Assembly (NCBI RefSeq): GCF_043641665.1
Contig: NC_092198.1
Coordinates: 4,376,501 to 4,440,500 of the forward strand
Direction of reading: 5' to 3'
Source of the DNA: Enoplosus armatus
Taxonomy: Eukaryota; Chordata; Actinopteri; Centrarchiformes; Enoplosidae
DNA length: 64,000 nucleotides
Shown here: positions 33,691-45,701 of the stretch, one piece after another
Layout of the letters: every line of letters starts with the position of its first letter
How positions within the stretch are numbered: the stretch's first letter is position 1
Position numbers and translations under genes: made by a program
Notes under the pieces: model-generated
Databases searched by the model: none
Seen by the model: the letters and a program-made list of their open reading frames with translations, nothing else
Told to the model about the DNA's origin: nothing

Positions 33691-36600
33691 GATGACTGAT
33701 TTATTTTGATATATTATGTTTTTATTCAGAATAACACTTGTACCCATAACAGTGTTCAACTTGACCATCTTTGCTCTTCTTCTCCATTTCCACCCCAGCC
33801 TCCAGGACTTATATGGACTGCAGCACCAGCATTTAAACTATGCATTACTATGCAAAAAATAATGTTACTATTTCTATACTGTGAGTTATCATGACAACTA
33901 TTTTTATTCATTGACGCTTATTACCACTTGTGACGTAGCACTGAAAGCCTATTTCATTAAGCTGACCTTGACCTTGGTTCACCTCTGTACATTGATAGAT
34001 CTTAAAATATTTTTACTGCAATTTTTATTGTGCAATAAAGTCATTTGTTAAATGATTGATCTTAGTCAGCGGATTTTGCTCAAGGCACATATCTGGAACG
34101 AAGTGTACAATAATCAATTGACAGGAAGACATGTTTGTCAGAATGTAGATTATTCATTAATATTCAATGTCGTCTTGTACTTCTTGCATACATTATAACT
34201 TTTACACAAATAATATTAACAACCAAGGATCAGAAGAGATAAAAAGCTTGGTTCTCTGACTTGTGTCAAACATACTAAACCACAGAACAATTCACAAGGT
34301 ATGTGGCAAATCTGCAGAACAACTCCATTGAACACATGACTGTGCTCTTAATCATTCAGATCAGAGACCTGTTGTCTTTTGATGAGCCAGTGCAGGTAGA
34401 CGCTCCATGTGAAATTCAACACAGCCCCCCCCCCCTCCCACCATAGGTTGCTTTCATGGCCCAGATATGGAGGGGTTATTCCCTGTGTACTCTCACTACT
34501 CCTCTCTTCTCATCCTCCCTCCAGTCCTTCAGTCCATCCATACTCTACGCTCTCTCCTCCTTTGTTCTTGCTGCGTCTCTGGCTCACCCCTGTGGCCGTG
34601 CCTTTGAAGGAAGCATATCAAACACATCAAAAGGATTTCTGGCGGTAGCTTCCTGTTTCAGCTTCTTCGTATATTCACATGTGTGTTTCTGCTCCACGAT
34701 CCATGTACCATCATACTTTCCCTCCCTCATATGCAGAGCTTGTTATTCAGAGCGAACACGCACATGTTATCTGTTCATTGGAAGCTATTCCTCCGAGGAG
34801 GCGATCCATCCCTCTCTCTGCAATACAAGGGTCAGAACTCACAAATCCCAGTGTGCACCGTACCCACTGTTTATTCTAATGGTCCCAGCATATATATATG
34901 CTCAGGAGGCTGTGACAGTGTCCTCGCTTGTTATGCCTGTTGGCTGTTTTCAGTTTTTCCTTCTGCCTGCCTCTTACACTCATGCGTCTATATCTCTTTC
35001 TGTCGTTTGCTCTCGTGCTATTGTTCCTAATGTCTGTCTTTGTTTGTTCCAGCTAGCTTTGTGTGAAAACATGTATCCGAGACACAAGCTCGGATACATG
35101 TGGAGAGGCAGTGGAGTAATTCGACATCACTGTAGGTGGTTGTTTGCATCTGGCTCACTTTCTCTGGGCGTGTAGCCTCTGTCTGTCTACCTCTATCAAT
35201 TTTCATTTTTTTGCCCTCTGGAGAATTATGGTTGCTCCGTAGCCTGTTAATTTGTACCTTAGCTTTTTATCAACAGAGCTAAGATACTTACTTGCTACCA
35301 TCAGACTATTTTCTGTGGTGTGTGAAGATGATGTGAATTGTAACATTAGCGGCAGTGGTCAGGTGATTGGTTTATGCGCTCGTCCTTCTGCCTTTTTCCC
35401 TCCTTTGCTCCTCGCTGGAAAAAGTTGTTTTTACTCCATTGTTGAATGGAAAGCCTAGCCTAGGGTAACATTAAAAGTGTTGCATACTATTAATGGCACA
35501 GTAAACTGAGAGCTGTAGCTGCAAGTGACACACACTGATTGTAGTTGCAGTTATGTGATCAAGCAACTAACATGTCAAGGTCAAGGTACACAGCTGAAGC
35601 TGCATCACAGGCTCTGATCATGGCTGTTAACTGCTTAGCATAATGCTCATCCTATTCGCTCTCTCTCTCTCTGCCACCCTGTCTTCATCTGTCTCATATT
35701 CCTTCACCTACCATCTCATTATCCCGTCCTCTATCTTGTGATTGCTGTCTTGTTACAGGCAGATCATACTAGTAAGCGAGAGTGATAATTTTTCCTATAG
35801 TATGGGCAGGAGCTGTGTGTGTATGCTTTTGTGTGAGAAGATAAATGGCGAATGGTCGGGTCTCTTCATACAATACCATAGTGGATTAAGCAAGTTGAGC
35901 CAGCTAATCTCTCACTCTCTAACATGCACTCGCACACACAAAGCATGTTTGCAGCTGTCCACTGCTGATTAAAGTCATTAACATCCTGTAAGGACTCAGC
36001 CATTCAGTCCACTCTAATTAATCCCAGACTACACTCATTCTCTCACTCTCAGTCCCCCCCCCCCCCACCCCCCCGCCTCCACTCTGCCTCTTCAGCTCTT
36101 TCTCCCATATTCCTCATTTTACCTCTTCCTATACTAGACAGGTAGTACTATTTGTAGATGCAAAGCACCTTATGAAGCACTGGCTAATAACTCACTTTTT
36201 AATATCTATCAAGCTTTGTTCACAAGAAGGAACTTTCACCTCCTGGAAAGAAAAGTAATAGCAACAAAAATGTGCAATGACTAGCTACAACATAACCATG
36301 TTTACTGGGGTCGTAAGGTGGGTCAGTCACTCGCTGCCCAGGGATGACAGCTGCTGTCTGTTGCTTTATATTGTTCACATGCCCAGAAAAATAATAACTG
36401 TATGCACCAGTGACTTATATGCCTCTCCAGTAAAAGGACCCTGAGAGTTTATAAGGTAGTTATACATGTCCGTGTAGTGCACAGGGGTCCGCTTAACAGG
36501 GTCAGACTACCACCCATCACTTAGATTGTAGGAGTCAGGAAGATAACAATGTTATCACCCAAATGGAGCTTCAATTTGAGTAAATATCGGTCGTAATCTG

Positions 36601-37581
36601 TTAGAATGACAGCATAATTGGACAACTGACACGACTGTCCGTTTATCACACACCCCTCCCTTCAACCGTGGTCCTCTCCTCTGGTTTGTCTACCAGCCTG
36701 TCACATCCGACTCCACCATGTTGTCTCTCTGTTTTCTCCTTCTTCCCACTCCTCCTTTGGATCTTGTCTCCTTTGACTGTCTCTCTCCTTCCCTTTTCTC
36801 TTTCTCTCCTGGGTTGAATTTTTCCTTACAGCCTTTTTTTTCCATTATGCACTGTTGAATGAAATGACACTGATTTGTAAAATGAATTCAACGTCTGACA
36901 GCAACATGTTGAATGTTTTCTTTTTTCATGACTTTATTTCAAAGTCATGTGACAACAAAATGACAACAGAAAAAAAACAAATTTGCCGATTTCACATAGC
37001 GTTATTTCTGCAAATCAAATCAACTGCCAGTTATCTACATGGAAGTAACCACTCTTGATGTACAGTACACTTTTATGGAGTGGTACACCCACTATTTATT
37101 GATCTCATCTTCTAAAAAGCCACGCTGACCTTTCTTTCATCTGCTTAAGGTCACAAACACTTTGACAGAAGTGTGGAGGTTCTATTGATCAGGTTGTTTT
37201 GGTGGTTGGTGAGCTTAAGTTTAGCTGACTTACCTGTTTAATTACTTTTAGGGCTCATTTATTTTTATGATTGTAGTACTTTGTGATACATAATAACATA
37301 TTTAGAGGTTTATTTTGTAGTGTTGATTAGAAGAGAATTCAGTAATGTGCTGGATTGTTCTTTTCAGGCAGATTGTACCATTAACTTGAGTGAGTCCAGG
37401 AGCAAAACAGCATCATTACATTTGTTCATTAGCCTCTCACTGTGCTCTTGTCACCAACAAACAATTAGAGCGGAACTCAGTTGCATCCAAAGTCATTTGA
37501 ACATAGTTGGAAATTCTGTGTATGTGTGTCTGTCTGTCTGTGAGAAAGAATCCAAATGTGTAGGTCAATATTTCACCTATG
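33691..37581. other. unassigned DNA, including the longest open frame of the window
   Basis: A 239-codon open frame runs on + from 34456 to 35175. It is rich in serine, cysteine and leucine, has no recognisable domain, and overlaps other open frames because the + strand is pyrimidine-rich here. I do not call it a gene. A C run is at 36054-36066 within C-rich sequence to 36077. A TCTCTCTC run is near 35660. Nothing else is recognised. Confidence 0.45.
35069..35101. repeat. perfect 13-bp inverted repeat, 7-base loop
   Basis: ACATGTATCCGAG at 35069-35081 is followed by ACACAAG and then the exact reverse complement CTCGGATACATGT at 35089-35101. It lies inside the long open frame described for this region. 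Confidence 0.85.
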
Positions 37582-37607
37582 TTTGTACCTTAGATCGAAG
37601 GTACAAA
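37582..37607. repeat. perfect 10-bp inverted repeat
   Basis: TTTGTACCTT at 37582-37591 and AAGGTACAAA at 37598-37607 enclose AGATCG. A larger foldback begins six bases later. Confidence 0.8.
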
Positions 37608-37613
37608 ATATAA

Positions 37614-37661
37614 AATAGCACAAGTGGTTATAATTTCTAAATTATTACTACTTGTGCTATT
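37614..37661. repeat. 48-bp near-perfect foldback
   Basis: The 23-base arms at 37614-37636 and 37639-37661 pair with one G-T wobble and one mismatch around a 2-base centre (CT). The outer 12 bases, AATAGCACAAGT / ACTTGTGCTATT, are exact. It could be the remains of a very short inverted-repeat element or the product of a local template switch. Confidence 0.85.
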
Positions 37662-40600
37662 ATGACAGATATCATGCATTTCACATACTGCACCAAAGAA
37701 GCTACTCAGTGGCCACCTGCAGAGGAGTAGTGTGGTAATGAAGTATGTATAGAAGTGAAAACTGATGAGTCAGTAGAAATATCCTTCAATGAATATTAGA
37801 GCCCAGTTAAGTTAGTTACCTTTATTGTCGTCTCTGGTGTTTGGTAGTTCCTTAGCATAGTGTAGAAATGCAACAAACATAAAATAATTTTCCATTTTTT
37901 AAAAAAATATCAAAGAGGAGACTTTTATAATTTTTTTTTGTCAGTTACCTAGCAACGTTTTTCTCTCGACTCAAGTTTATCCACTAGGATGCAAAGCAGA
38001 CCCTGCACTTGACTTCCCATGTAAGAAACTCACGCACTGCTTTTGAACGCAGCTTTATTTCAAATGTTACTGCATGGAAGGCAAAATCAATGATCCATCA
38101 GCACATACAGGAAGTCACACACACACACACACAATGAGGCACAGATAGATAGTTGGGTGTCCAGTGATTATTACCAAAATATTCAGTGATACTTCATTTA
38201 TCACTATAATTCATTGATCAATAATGACAAATACCTCTTCTTTTTATTCTATTGCAAATAAGAATTACATTTACAGTATTTTACTTCTTATTTTAAAAGG
38301 CATACCCCCTTGGCGGGGCTAGGACTCAGTATTTCTAAAACCCTGGCTACAGCCATGTTTCTGCCCACAAAACTCTTGTTTAGATTGAAAAAGTTGCCTG
38401 GTGACTTTTTCTGTAAAAAACGCTGTTATCTCCAGGATGCAGAATGATTTATTTTTTCCATCAGTGTAAAGCCGAGATGCTTGTTGATCTCAGTAGGACT
38501 AAAAGAAACCCCTTCATCCAAACTTATGAAGTTTGAAATACTCGTCTGGCTCCAGCAGCTGCTTGAACTTCTCGCCTGGACCCCCTCTTGGCTCAGCTAA
38601 GCCTGTTTGGGGAAAATTGGAAAAAAAAAAAAGGAAACACATCAAGCCTCAGTCAGCAGCCAGAAGACATTATGGGATCATTTCATATGGAAATGAGAAT
38701 GCTGTCGTCCAAGGAAGAAACAGCACCAAAGGGCCTGCAGTAACTGAATGTCACTTACAGGGGCTGATGTGGTTGGCTACAGTTTGACACGCAGTCTGAC
38801 TGTGCCATTGGATATCCACATCTCTCTGGGAGAGAGGAACAGCCTGTAACTTTGTGCTGAGTCATGTCTGGTGGGGATGTGACTCCTGATGTCCTCTCGC
38901 TTTGTCACCAGTTGCTGGCTGAACTGTTGTGGTCCATTAACGACCGTCTGTGCCAAGTTTGTAAAAGCCATTTTGATATCACAAACATTGTTGCGGCTAT
39001 ACAAACCAGCTATAAATGAACTGCGGCCATGGCTAACATACTGTAGATTACTCAAAAACACTGTTTCAGATGTGTAGCATCATTTTCAAAGATAACAAAA
39101 CACGGTGTTGCCATGCTTCTTTTCCATGTAATCAAACATAATGTCAAAAGGACATAGGAAAAACACACTTACAAAAAGAAAACAATTGTAATAAATGCAT
39201 TGTTAACAAAACACACACACACAATAATAATGATAACAACAATTAAAGAAACACAAGACCTCTAACCTAAACCAGCCTCACTCTCCCTTTATCTACCCAA
39301 TGGGACTTCTTTCTTTTTCCAAATTATAGGATACGTTTCTTAGCAGTGATACTTCTTCTTTTTACCCAGATAGACCCAGACCTGACCCAGAATCAGGTCT
39401 GGGTCTATCTGAACATTCAATATCTTTGACAAAACAACAACAACAACAACAAAAGTTATCCGACATCAATCCAGTAACCTTGTAATTCATCAAATTCAAT
39501 TCGACATATCGCCATTTTCCAACTAAGTTCCTGTAGATGTCGTATTCTGTTGAGCACACCGGCAGGAGGATGAGGCGGTGCGGGCTGTGTTAGTAATAAC
39601 AAGTTAGGCGCTCCGCTCAGCTCTGTTCTCTGTCCCTCCTGCAAAGAAAACATTTGGCAAAAGTAAACACCTGATGTATTTGGTGATCCACTTACACTCT
39701 ACTGTTTATGTATTATAGGCCACTTTGGCCACCTTGTGCTTATAATGTTTTCAATGTCTTCATTAATCAATGTATGGTTTTTTTTTTGTTTGTATAAAAC
39801 AACTTTTTTCTCATTGTTGGGCCAGATTGTGGCATATAGGTGACATATCTGTCTGTAATTTAACTAATTTTGACTGTAAAACAAGTCAACAAACATGTAA
39901 TTTTGTGGTACAGTTATTTACTGTAATTTAACGGTATCCATCTGGAATCTTTGCTGCCAGACTGTTACCGTGTACCGTTTAACAGTTTGTTTTTGTAGTG
40001 TAGGGGGCTAATAGACAACTAAACGTCTTGTACATCTCATCCATCTGGACCGAGACCTTTCCCATTTTTAAACGAACCAATTGATTTTATAATTTCATCA
40101 CAGGTAATTTCAGCATTTAGGGCACTACGGTCATACTGATGAAGTAATTTACATATATCTGGAAATTCTTGCATTACAGAAGGGCTAAGCGAATTTCTGC
40201 CCTGCACGCAGCTCTACTATCAAATACGACTTGACCCATTTTAAATAGTAAAAAATGTCTGAAAGAAACTCCCAGTATGGGAAAGAAGCGTAGCCATGGT
40301 ATGATGTGATCAATCGAAAAGGATCATCCATGTTCCATTATGTGGAACATGCAGTGTGCCTCCAGTGTTTTATATTACATCTTAACACAGAAATACTCAT
40401 TATAACATTAGATGATCATATCATGTTACCCGTTAACATGTAAGGTCATATGGAATTAACTTTGATGATTTATAAATTGGGTTTCCTGCGTTGTCCACTC
40501 TGAGGTTATTCATGTTGGACACTGGCACATTTATGCACTTTACCATAACAAGAGATGAACCCTTCGATCTCAGGATAATTGAGATGATCTGTGGCTATAT

Positions 40601-41649
40601 TCTGGAGGTCGGCTCATGGCACACAGCACCCTTGAAAGACAGCAGATAGGAATTATTTTAATCCAATCATAGCATAACGTCACGATGCAGAGTTAAACTG
40701 TTCTGCTGAATATGCTCCAATATGGGCCAAGTTGGCTTAATAAGTGCCCTGGGGGTGGAAATTGCTTCTTTTTGTCAGAATAACAAGGTATTTGTTATTT
40801 CACATGGGGATGTATGCATGCCAGTTGTGTGCATGGAGGAGAAATTACATCAGCAGCATTTCATTACCTTGCTTCTGAGGTGATTAGTATGATTATATCT
40901 AAGGTAATCACCGCTGTTGTAATTGCAATAGATTGAGATGATTTGGGCTTTTCACAGATTTAACTAACAGCCCATGAAGATATTGAAAAGCTTTGTAATT
41001 TGCAGTAAATGTATGTCAGTCTGTCTTCCTGTCACCCCTTCCACCAGATTGCTAGCACACATAGCAAATCTCAATTATTTGCTGTGTTGAGTAATGTTGT
41101 GTTCTTCCAATCCCAGGCTTCATACTGCAATTTGTTTTTCTTATCCCGTCCTTGCAGACCAATAAAACTTTATTGATATTCTCAGCCACAGCAACATGTT
41201 CCTCCTGGGCTCTCTGAATCCACACAGCTAAGAACAGGAGTTATTAGGTACCCAGGGCCCCCCCAGGAGACAGGCAGTATAAACCACAGGAACAAGGATC
41301 CGTGAAATGACTGAGAAGTGAAAATCACAGACAGAAAAACATACAAAAAACTGGTGTTTCATTGCCCAACAGACACCATGTTCATTGTGTTCTTCAAGAT
41401 TAAGCTTTAGAAAGGGTTCCACTGACCTCTATGCAGACAGCAAATATGAAAGACAGCTGTCGTAACAAGTCACCACTTATATTGAAAACTATAATGACTT
41501 GAAATTAACTCCCACATCCTAAACCATCTTCATGTAGCAAAATGTTCTGCTAACTTATTTAATAGCTCTGTTCTGTTATTATGTCTAATGAAGATGTGGA
41601 TTCTCAAGTAGAATCTTTTAGAGCACTGCCTTTCAGTCCTGGATAAAAC
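37662..41649. other. unassigned DNA with foldbacks and a low-repeat stretch
   Basis: No gene is recognised. A short CA tract is near 38115-38133 and a CAA run near 39433-39452. A 9-bp foldback CATGTTCCA / TGGAACATG is at 40329-40351. The stretch of about 40480-41110 is complex, free of simple repeats and rich in TAAT/ATTA words; it might be conserved regulatory DNA. Confidence 0.4.
39367..39411. repeat. perfect 19-bp inverted repeat, 7-base loop
   Basis: CAGATAGACCCAGACCTGA at 39367-39385 and its exact reverse complement at 39393-39411 enclose CCCAGAA. It is the longest perfect foldback seen in the window. The loop partly echoes the arm (CCCAGA), as expected if the arm was copied by a template switch. 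Confidence 0.9.
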
Positions 41650-41832
41650 ATGTCGAAGTGTCCTTCAGCAAGACACTGAACCCTAAGTTGGTCCTGATGG
41701 AGGCCAGCACCTTGCATGGCAGCTCGGCCGCCATTGGTGTGGGAATGTGTGTGTGAATTGGTGTATGTGACCGATCTGTAAAGTGCTTTGAGAGCTGTTA
41801 AGGTTGAAAAGCGCTATGTAAGTGAAGTCTAT
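41650..41832 (+). repeat. teleost interspersed repeat with LINE-like 3' tail
   Basis: The block opens with GTCGAAGTGTCCTTCAGCAA and ACACTGAACCCTAAG. It continues with CATTGGTGTGGGAATGTGTG and closes with AAAGTGCTTTGAGAGC and GAAAAGCGCTATGTAAGTGA. The GCGCTATxTAA tail is typical of L2-type LINE and SINE 3' ends in fish. The family name is not certain. Confidence 0.6.
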
Positions 41833-42569
41833 TCCTGCTCACTTCTCCCAGGCCACGTTCTTCCCTTCAACTCCCCAGACCTGCCTTCCTCTAGCTGTCC
41901 ACGACGTGTCCTCGGACTTTCCTTCCTTTTCTCGCCACCTGACTGTTCCACCCATCCGCACACCTGTTCCCATTTCTCATCAGCCCTGCAGTCGCCTGAG
42001 CTAATCCACTCATCACATTCACTGTTGAAATACTTTAATTTTTCACTGAATCTTTTAGACAATCTTTACAATGAAATTCCACAAAAGCTACACAGCTAAT
42101 TAAAACATCTTAGAATGTAACTTTTCCCATTGCTTTGGTCTGACACAGTTGCTATGGGTTACGTAAGCTCATGATTTACATACCAGTTCAACAACAGCTT
42201 TAAAGCAACAATGGTGGTCATGCAGAGTTGGGGCTGAACACGAAAGTAGAACAATGGAGGATTTCCAGCCAGATGCTGATGTCAATAACTGGGGAGTAAA
42301 ATGAATGACCCTCAGTAGAGCTTACTACTGTGTACTCTCAAGGTGTCAAGGACAACACTGCAGGCTTTTTGCCACCGTAATTGACTGTTTCTCACCGCTC
42401 AAATTGTGGTGTTAAACCCTTTACAGGCAGGACTATAGGTCGGGATGGTGTTGGGTCTGTAAATCCTAACACTGCATCTTAACACAGGACAGTCATTTAA
42501 TGTTCTGCTCAGGGTGAATCTTTACAGTTATTGCTGAGGCACATATTTTTCTTTTTATTTATATATTTA
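41833..42569. other. unassigned DNA
   Basis: A C/T-rich part at about 41835-42000 gives overlapping open frames on both strands without domains. Otherwise nothing is seen. Confidence 0.4.
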
Positions 42570-42570
42570 A

Positions 42571-42960
42571 GGGTATAATATGTAACTTTTCCGCATTGAA
42601 ATGTCAAATTAGACCTATTTTTTGTATTTTGTTGTTGTGTACTTACATTATTCCAAATGTTTCCAACAATTTTCAAACCTAGACAAATCCATTATATTAA
42701 TCAATCAACGGTCTGTTTCATTTGGTCGCCTGTCATTGGCGTCATATGTGCATGCATCAATGTTGTGGTTGTCTGCCAGAAGCTGTTATAAATTGCTTTT
42801 TATCCAGTTTTCAGCCACATTCGTACAATACACTTTTTAGATCTTGGTCGTTTTAACTATATATTTTAACTGAATGAAGGATTTTAGTCATCGGACGTCT
42901 GGATCTTAAGTGATCAGAGAAACAAGCAAACGTTAGTAAGCAGCCCCTATTTGTTGTGTT
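42571..42960. repeat. possible non-autonomous repeat
   Basis: It begins GGGTATAATATGTAACTTTT and includes GTCATTGGCGTCATATGTGC. The start resembles a fish MITE end. No clear opposite terminus was found, so the boundary is approximate. Confidence 0.35.
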
Positions 42961-43317
42961 CTATCACAGTTCAGATCAGGGAGACCAACCAAGAGGCTGT
43001 GGTCGGAAGAGGACCAGGACACGGTCGTGGTAGAAATCTGTCTGGTGGAAACTCTACGTGTGCAAGGCCATCGGGTTGTGTTGTCCAGTGACTGCTGATG
43101 AAATGGAGCTATCTAGCTAACTCTGGTACAGTCCCTGTTGAATAAACTGATAAAATAAAATAAATCCCCAGTTGCTGCGTCTTGAAGATTTGGGATGGGA
43201 ATGGACAAATCTGCAAGCTCATGTTTTATTTGCCCTGGCAGATACGTCTCTTGTGATTGGTAATTATACGCAACCCTGTGGTTCACATATTGTACTTCAA
43301 TAGTGCGTCACTCGCAA
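42961..43317. other. unassigned DNA next to the transposase fragment
   Basis: No gene or clear repeat. It lies downstream of the - strand transposase fragment and may contain decayed parts of that element. Confidence 0.35.
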
Positions 43318-43644
43318 CTATAGTACGCATTGTGTCCCTTTTATGCATTTCAAAGAAGCACCCGCTGGAGCATCACAAATGAAAGCATAGACTTTCACAT
43401 TTAAGGTTTCATCTTGGATTGCAATTGCAAGAAAGTCTGACATGAAGTCATTCACCGAATTGGGTTTTGCACTGCCACAAAATATGGCTACAATAAATGG
43501 CTGAAACCTTTTCACACTGCAAGGAATTGGGCAAATCTGGACATCTGATGACTTGAACAATGGCAAACCATCTATGTTGAAATTTAGGACTACCTCATTT
43601 TCTCTGGAGGATTCATTTTGATACTGTACTGAACATATTTTCAA
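43318..43644 (-). pseudogene. probable EnSpm/CACTA-type transposase fragment
   Basis: The - strand reading contains LNFNIDGLPLFKSSDVQICP and IPCSV, then PFIVAIFCGSAKPNSVNDFM, and closes with VYAFICDAPAGASLKCIKG before a stop. In animal EnSpm/CACTA-like transposases I know a similar order: an N-I-D-G-L-P-L-F-K-S block, then a P-F-V-G-(I/L)-Y-C-G-x-x-K-P block, then ICDAPARA followed by a KCIKGHxGY-type cysteine motif. The fragment is open for 108 codons but ends where the cysteine motif should continue, and no upstream part is recognisable. It is truncated; the family call is moderate. Confidence 0.5.
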
Positions 43645-44700
43645 AATTCCAGACTAAAATTACAGATATTGACCACATAATTCATGTGCTTCTACTTGGT
43701 GAGAACTTCCTAACAGTATTTTAGAATCCTTTTGTTTTAGTTTTGTTCGTTTTTTCACACTGTAGCTCTGCTGCCTGCCAATGAACGTGCAGAAAGGACC
43801 TCCTAATTATAGAGCTCTCTCTCCGGATTGGATCAAGTGGGAACAGGGATACCAGAAAATGTATTTTCAGTTTACTGCACAGTGGAGAGACTCGGAGACC
43901 CATGATACTGATCAAACACTCTTATTTCAGTATGTCGGAGCTATTCAACAGCAGCTTTTTAAACAATGCTTCCTGCACAAAACCGAAATGACAAACTTGA
44001 CCTCTTCTGGTACAATTAATCCAATCTGGACAGGCCTTTATATAACCCTTGGTATTTTACAGAGTCGTTCTTCGCTCAGGGGTGTAGTGTAAATGTCAAA
44101 GTAACCATAAGTGAAGCAGCTTGGTGCATGTTCTGCCTGAGAGATGAAATATAGGCTGTGAAATAGATACTGACTGCTGACACTGATGTTTCTGTGAGAG
44201 GGCAGCGTTGGCTGACAGTATCAACACACCAGTTAATACAGTAGATCTGACTGAGCAGGAAGAGCGAGGCAGCACAGTGATTACTCAGACAGATATCGTC
44301 TTAAAGGTAAAGGCACATGATATAAGTACATACATGCTTTTCAAATGTCAGAGTTGTTGACTGTGCATCCTCATCTATAAATAAACAAGTAATACTCAAA
44401 TAAATGCAATACACCCAGGCTAAAATTGTTTCCCTTTCAGTTTTAAAATTCTACCCAGCATCCTTGCTTGTTCAATTGCTCAACAAGATATTTATCCAGT
44501 CCAGGACTTCAGGTGGGCGTCTGCTGTCATAAGTCAGCCAGACAAATGGTGGGGACATGAATAGAATAGAGATATTTCAACTAGCTATCAATTATCTTGC
44601 AAGTCATAATTCTACTGTCTGAAGCACAATGACACACTTGAGATATGTGGCTTGGTATTGAATGTGCTGTAACTAACACAAATTTGACAGAGCAGCTATT
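43645..44700. other. unassigned DNA
   Basis: The + strand open frame 43781-44092 (103 aa) has no recognisable domain. Nothing else is seen. Confidence 0.4.
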
Positions 44701-44704
44701 CAGG

Positions 44705-44705
<1 letters not shown>

Positions 44706-44748
<43 letters not shown>

Positions 44749-44757
44749 TACACACAG
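44706..44757. repeat. (CA)n microsatellite
   Basis: About 50 bases of CA units with a CATACATA interruption near the end. It lies 90 bases before the Harbinger-like element. Confidence 0.95.
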
Positions 44758-44844
44758 TCAATTTGCTCACTGTCAGATTCATATTACAGCAAGTAGAATA
44801 TAAGAGCAGACAGGAATCATTTCAGAAACCAAACAGAAGACCAG

Positions 44845-45701
44845 AGGCCTGGACTATAAAGCAAGTTCAACTTACCCAGGATATCTTTTTGTTTTCTGGC
44901 TTCACTGAACCTAACAACCTCTATCATGCTAAACTGTAACACAATGGTGGTTATCAACTTGGTAAATTAACCCAGGTTTTCCCAATCTAGCTGTAAAGAG
45001 CCATATCTTAAGTATTATTTTACATATTTTGCTTGCCTTTTAAGTTCGTTAGTAACATTATTCAGCAATATTACACAATTGAATTGCATATTTCTGTATG
45101 ACTGACATCATAGAAGGAACAGAATTTGTCATGGAGCAACGTAGTTTTTTGACCTGCTTAAAATACGCGTTTTGTACTGTTATTTTTCACTTAATTAAAA
45201 GTAAAAACTTTTTATTGTTTTATCTTTTATTGGAGTCAAGATTATTGCTTCATGACATGCAGCAAAGGGCCTGGGCTGGAATTGAATCCCGGCCTAGACT
45301 GACTATAATTACATTTGTGTATTCCATTCAATTGCTTAGATGTATTCTTATGGTGAGCATGACAATTTTAGCCTTATTCTTTCAGCTGAAACCCAGTTTC
45401 AAACAGACTTGGGAGCAAATAAAGCATAAATATAAAAATATAATTGTACAACATGTACAAGGCTTTAGTGCTTCAGTCAGTCTCTGCTGTAGGATGATAT
45501 CGGTATACAAAAGCACAATGAAATGGCTTTGACATACGGCTCAAGAAGCTGACACAGATCCAGAGCAGGTTAGGTGTGCAGCATAAGTTACCATGGCGAT
45601 GTACCCTGGTACGAAGTGAACCGCTGTAGTAATCCTGAAAACCCAGGGTTAAACCTGAAGTTACCTTGCTTACCCCAAATCCTCCTTCGTAGTACAGGCC
45701 T
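44845..45701. mobile_element. Harbinger-like element, internally deleted
   Basis: The left end AGGCCTGGACTATAAAGCAA and the right end, in reverse complement AGGCCTGTACTACGAAGGA, form terminal inverted repeats matching at 14 of the first 17 positions. The AGGCCTG-ACTA-AAG form fits PIF/Harbinger ends known from fish. Inside, a 144-codon + strand open frame (45098-45532) contains FKQTWEQIKHKYKNII at about 45398-45445, resembling the end of a Myb/SANT-like domain of the kind Harbinger elements encode as their second protein. A CTTTCAG acceptor-like site lies just before that block. No DDE transposase is present, so the 857-bp copy is non-autonomous. The target duplication is not clear. Confidence 0.55.
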
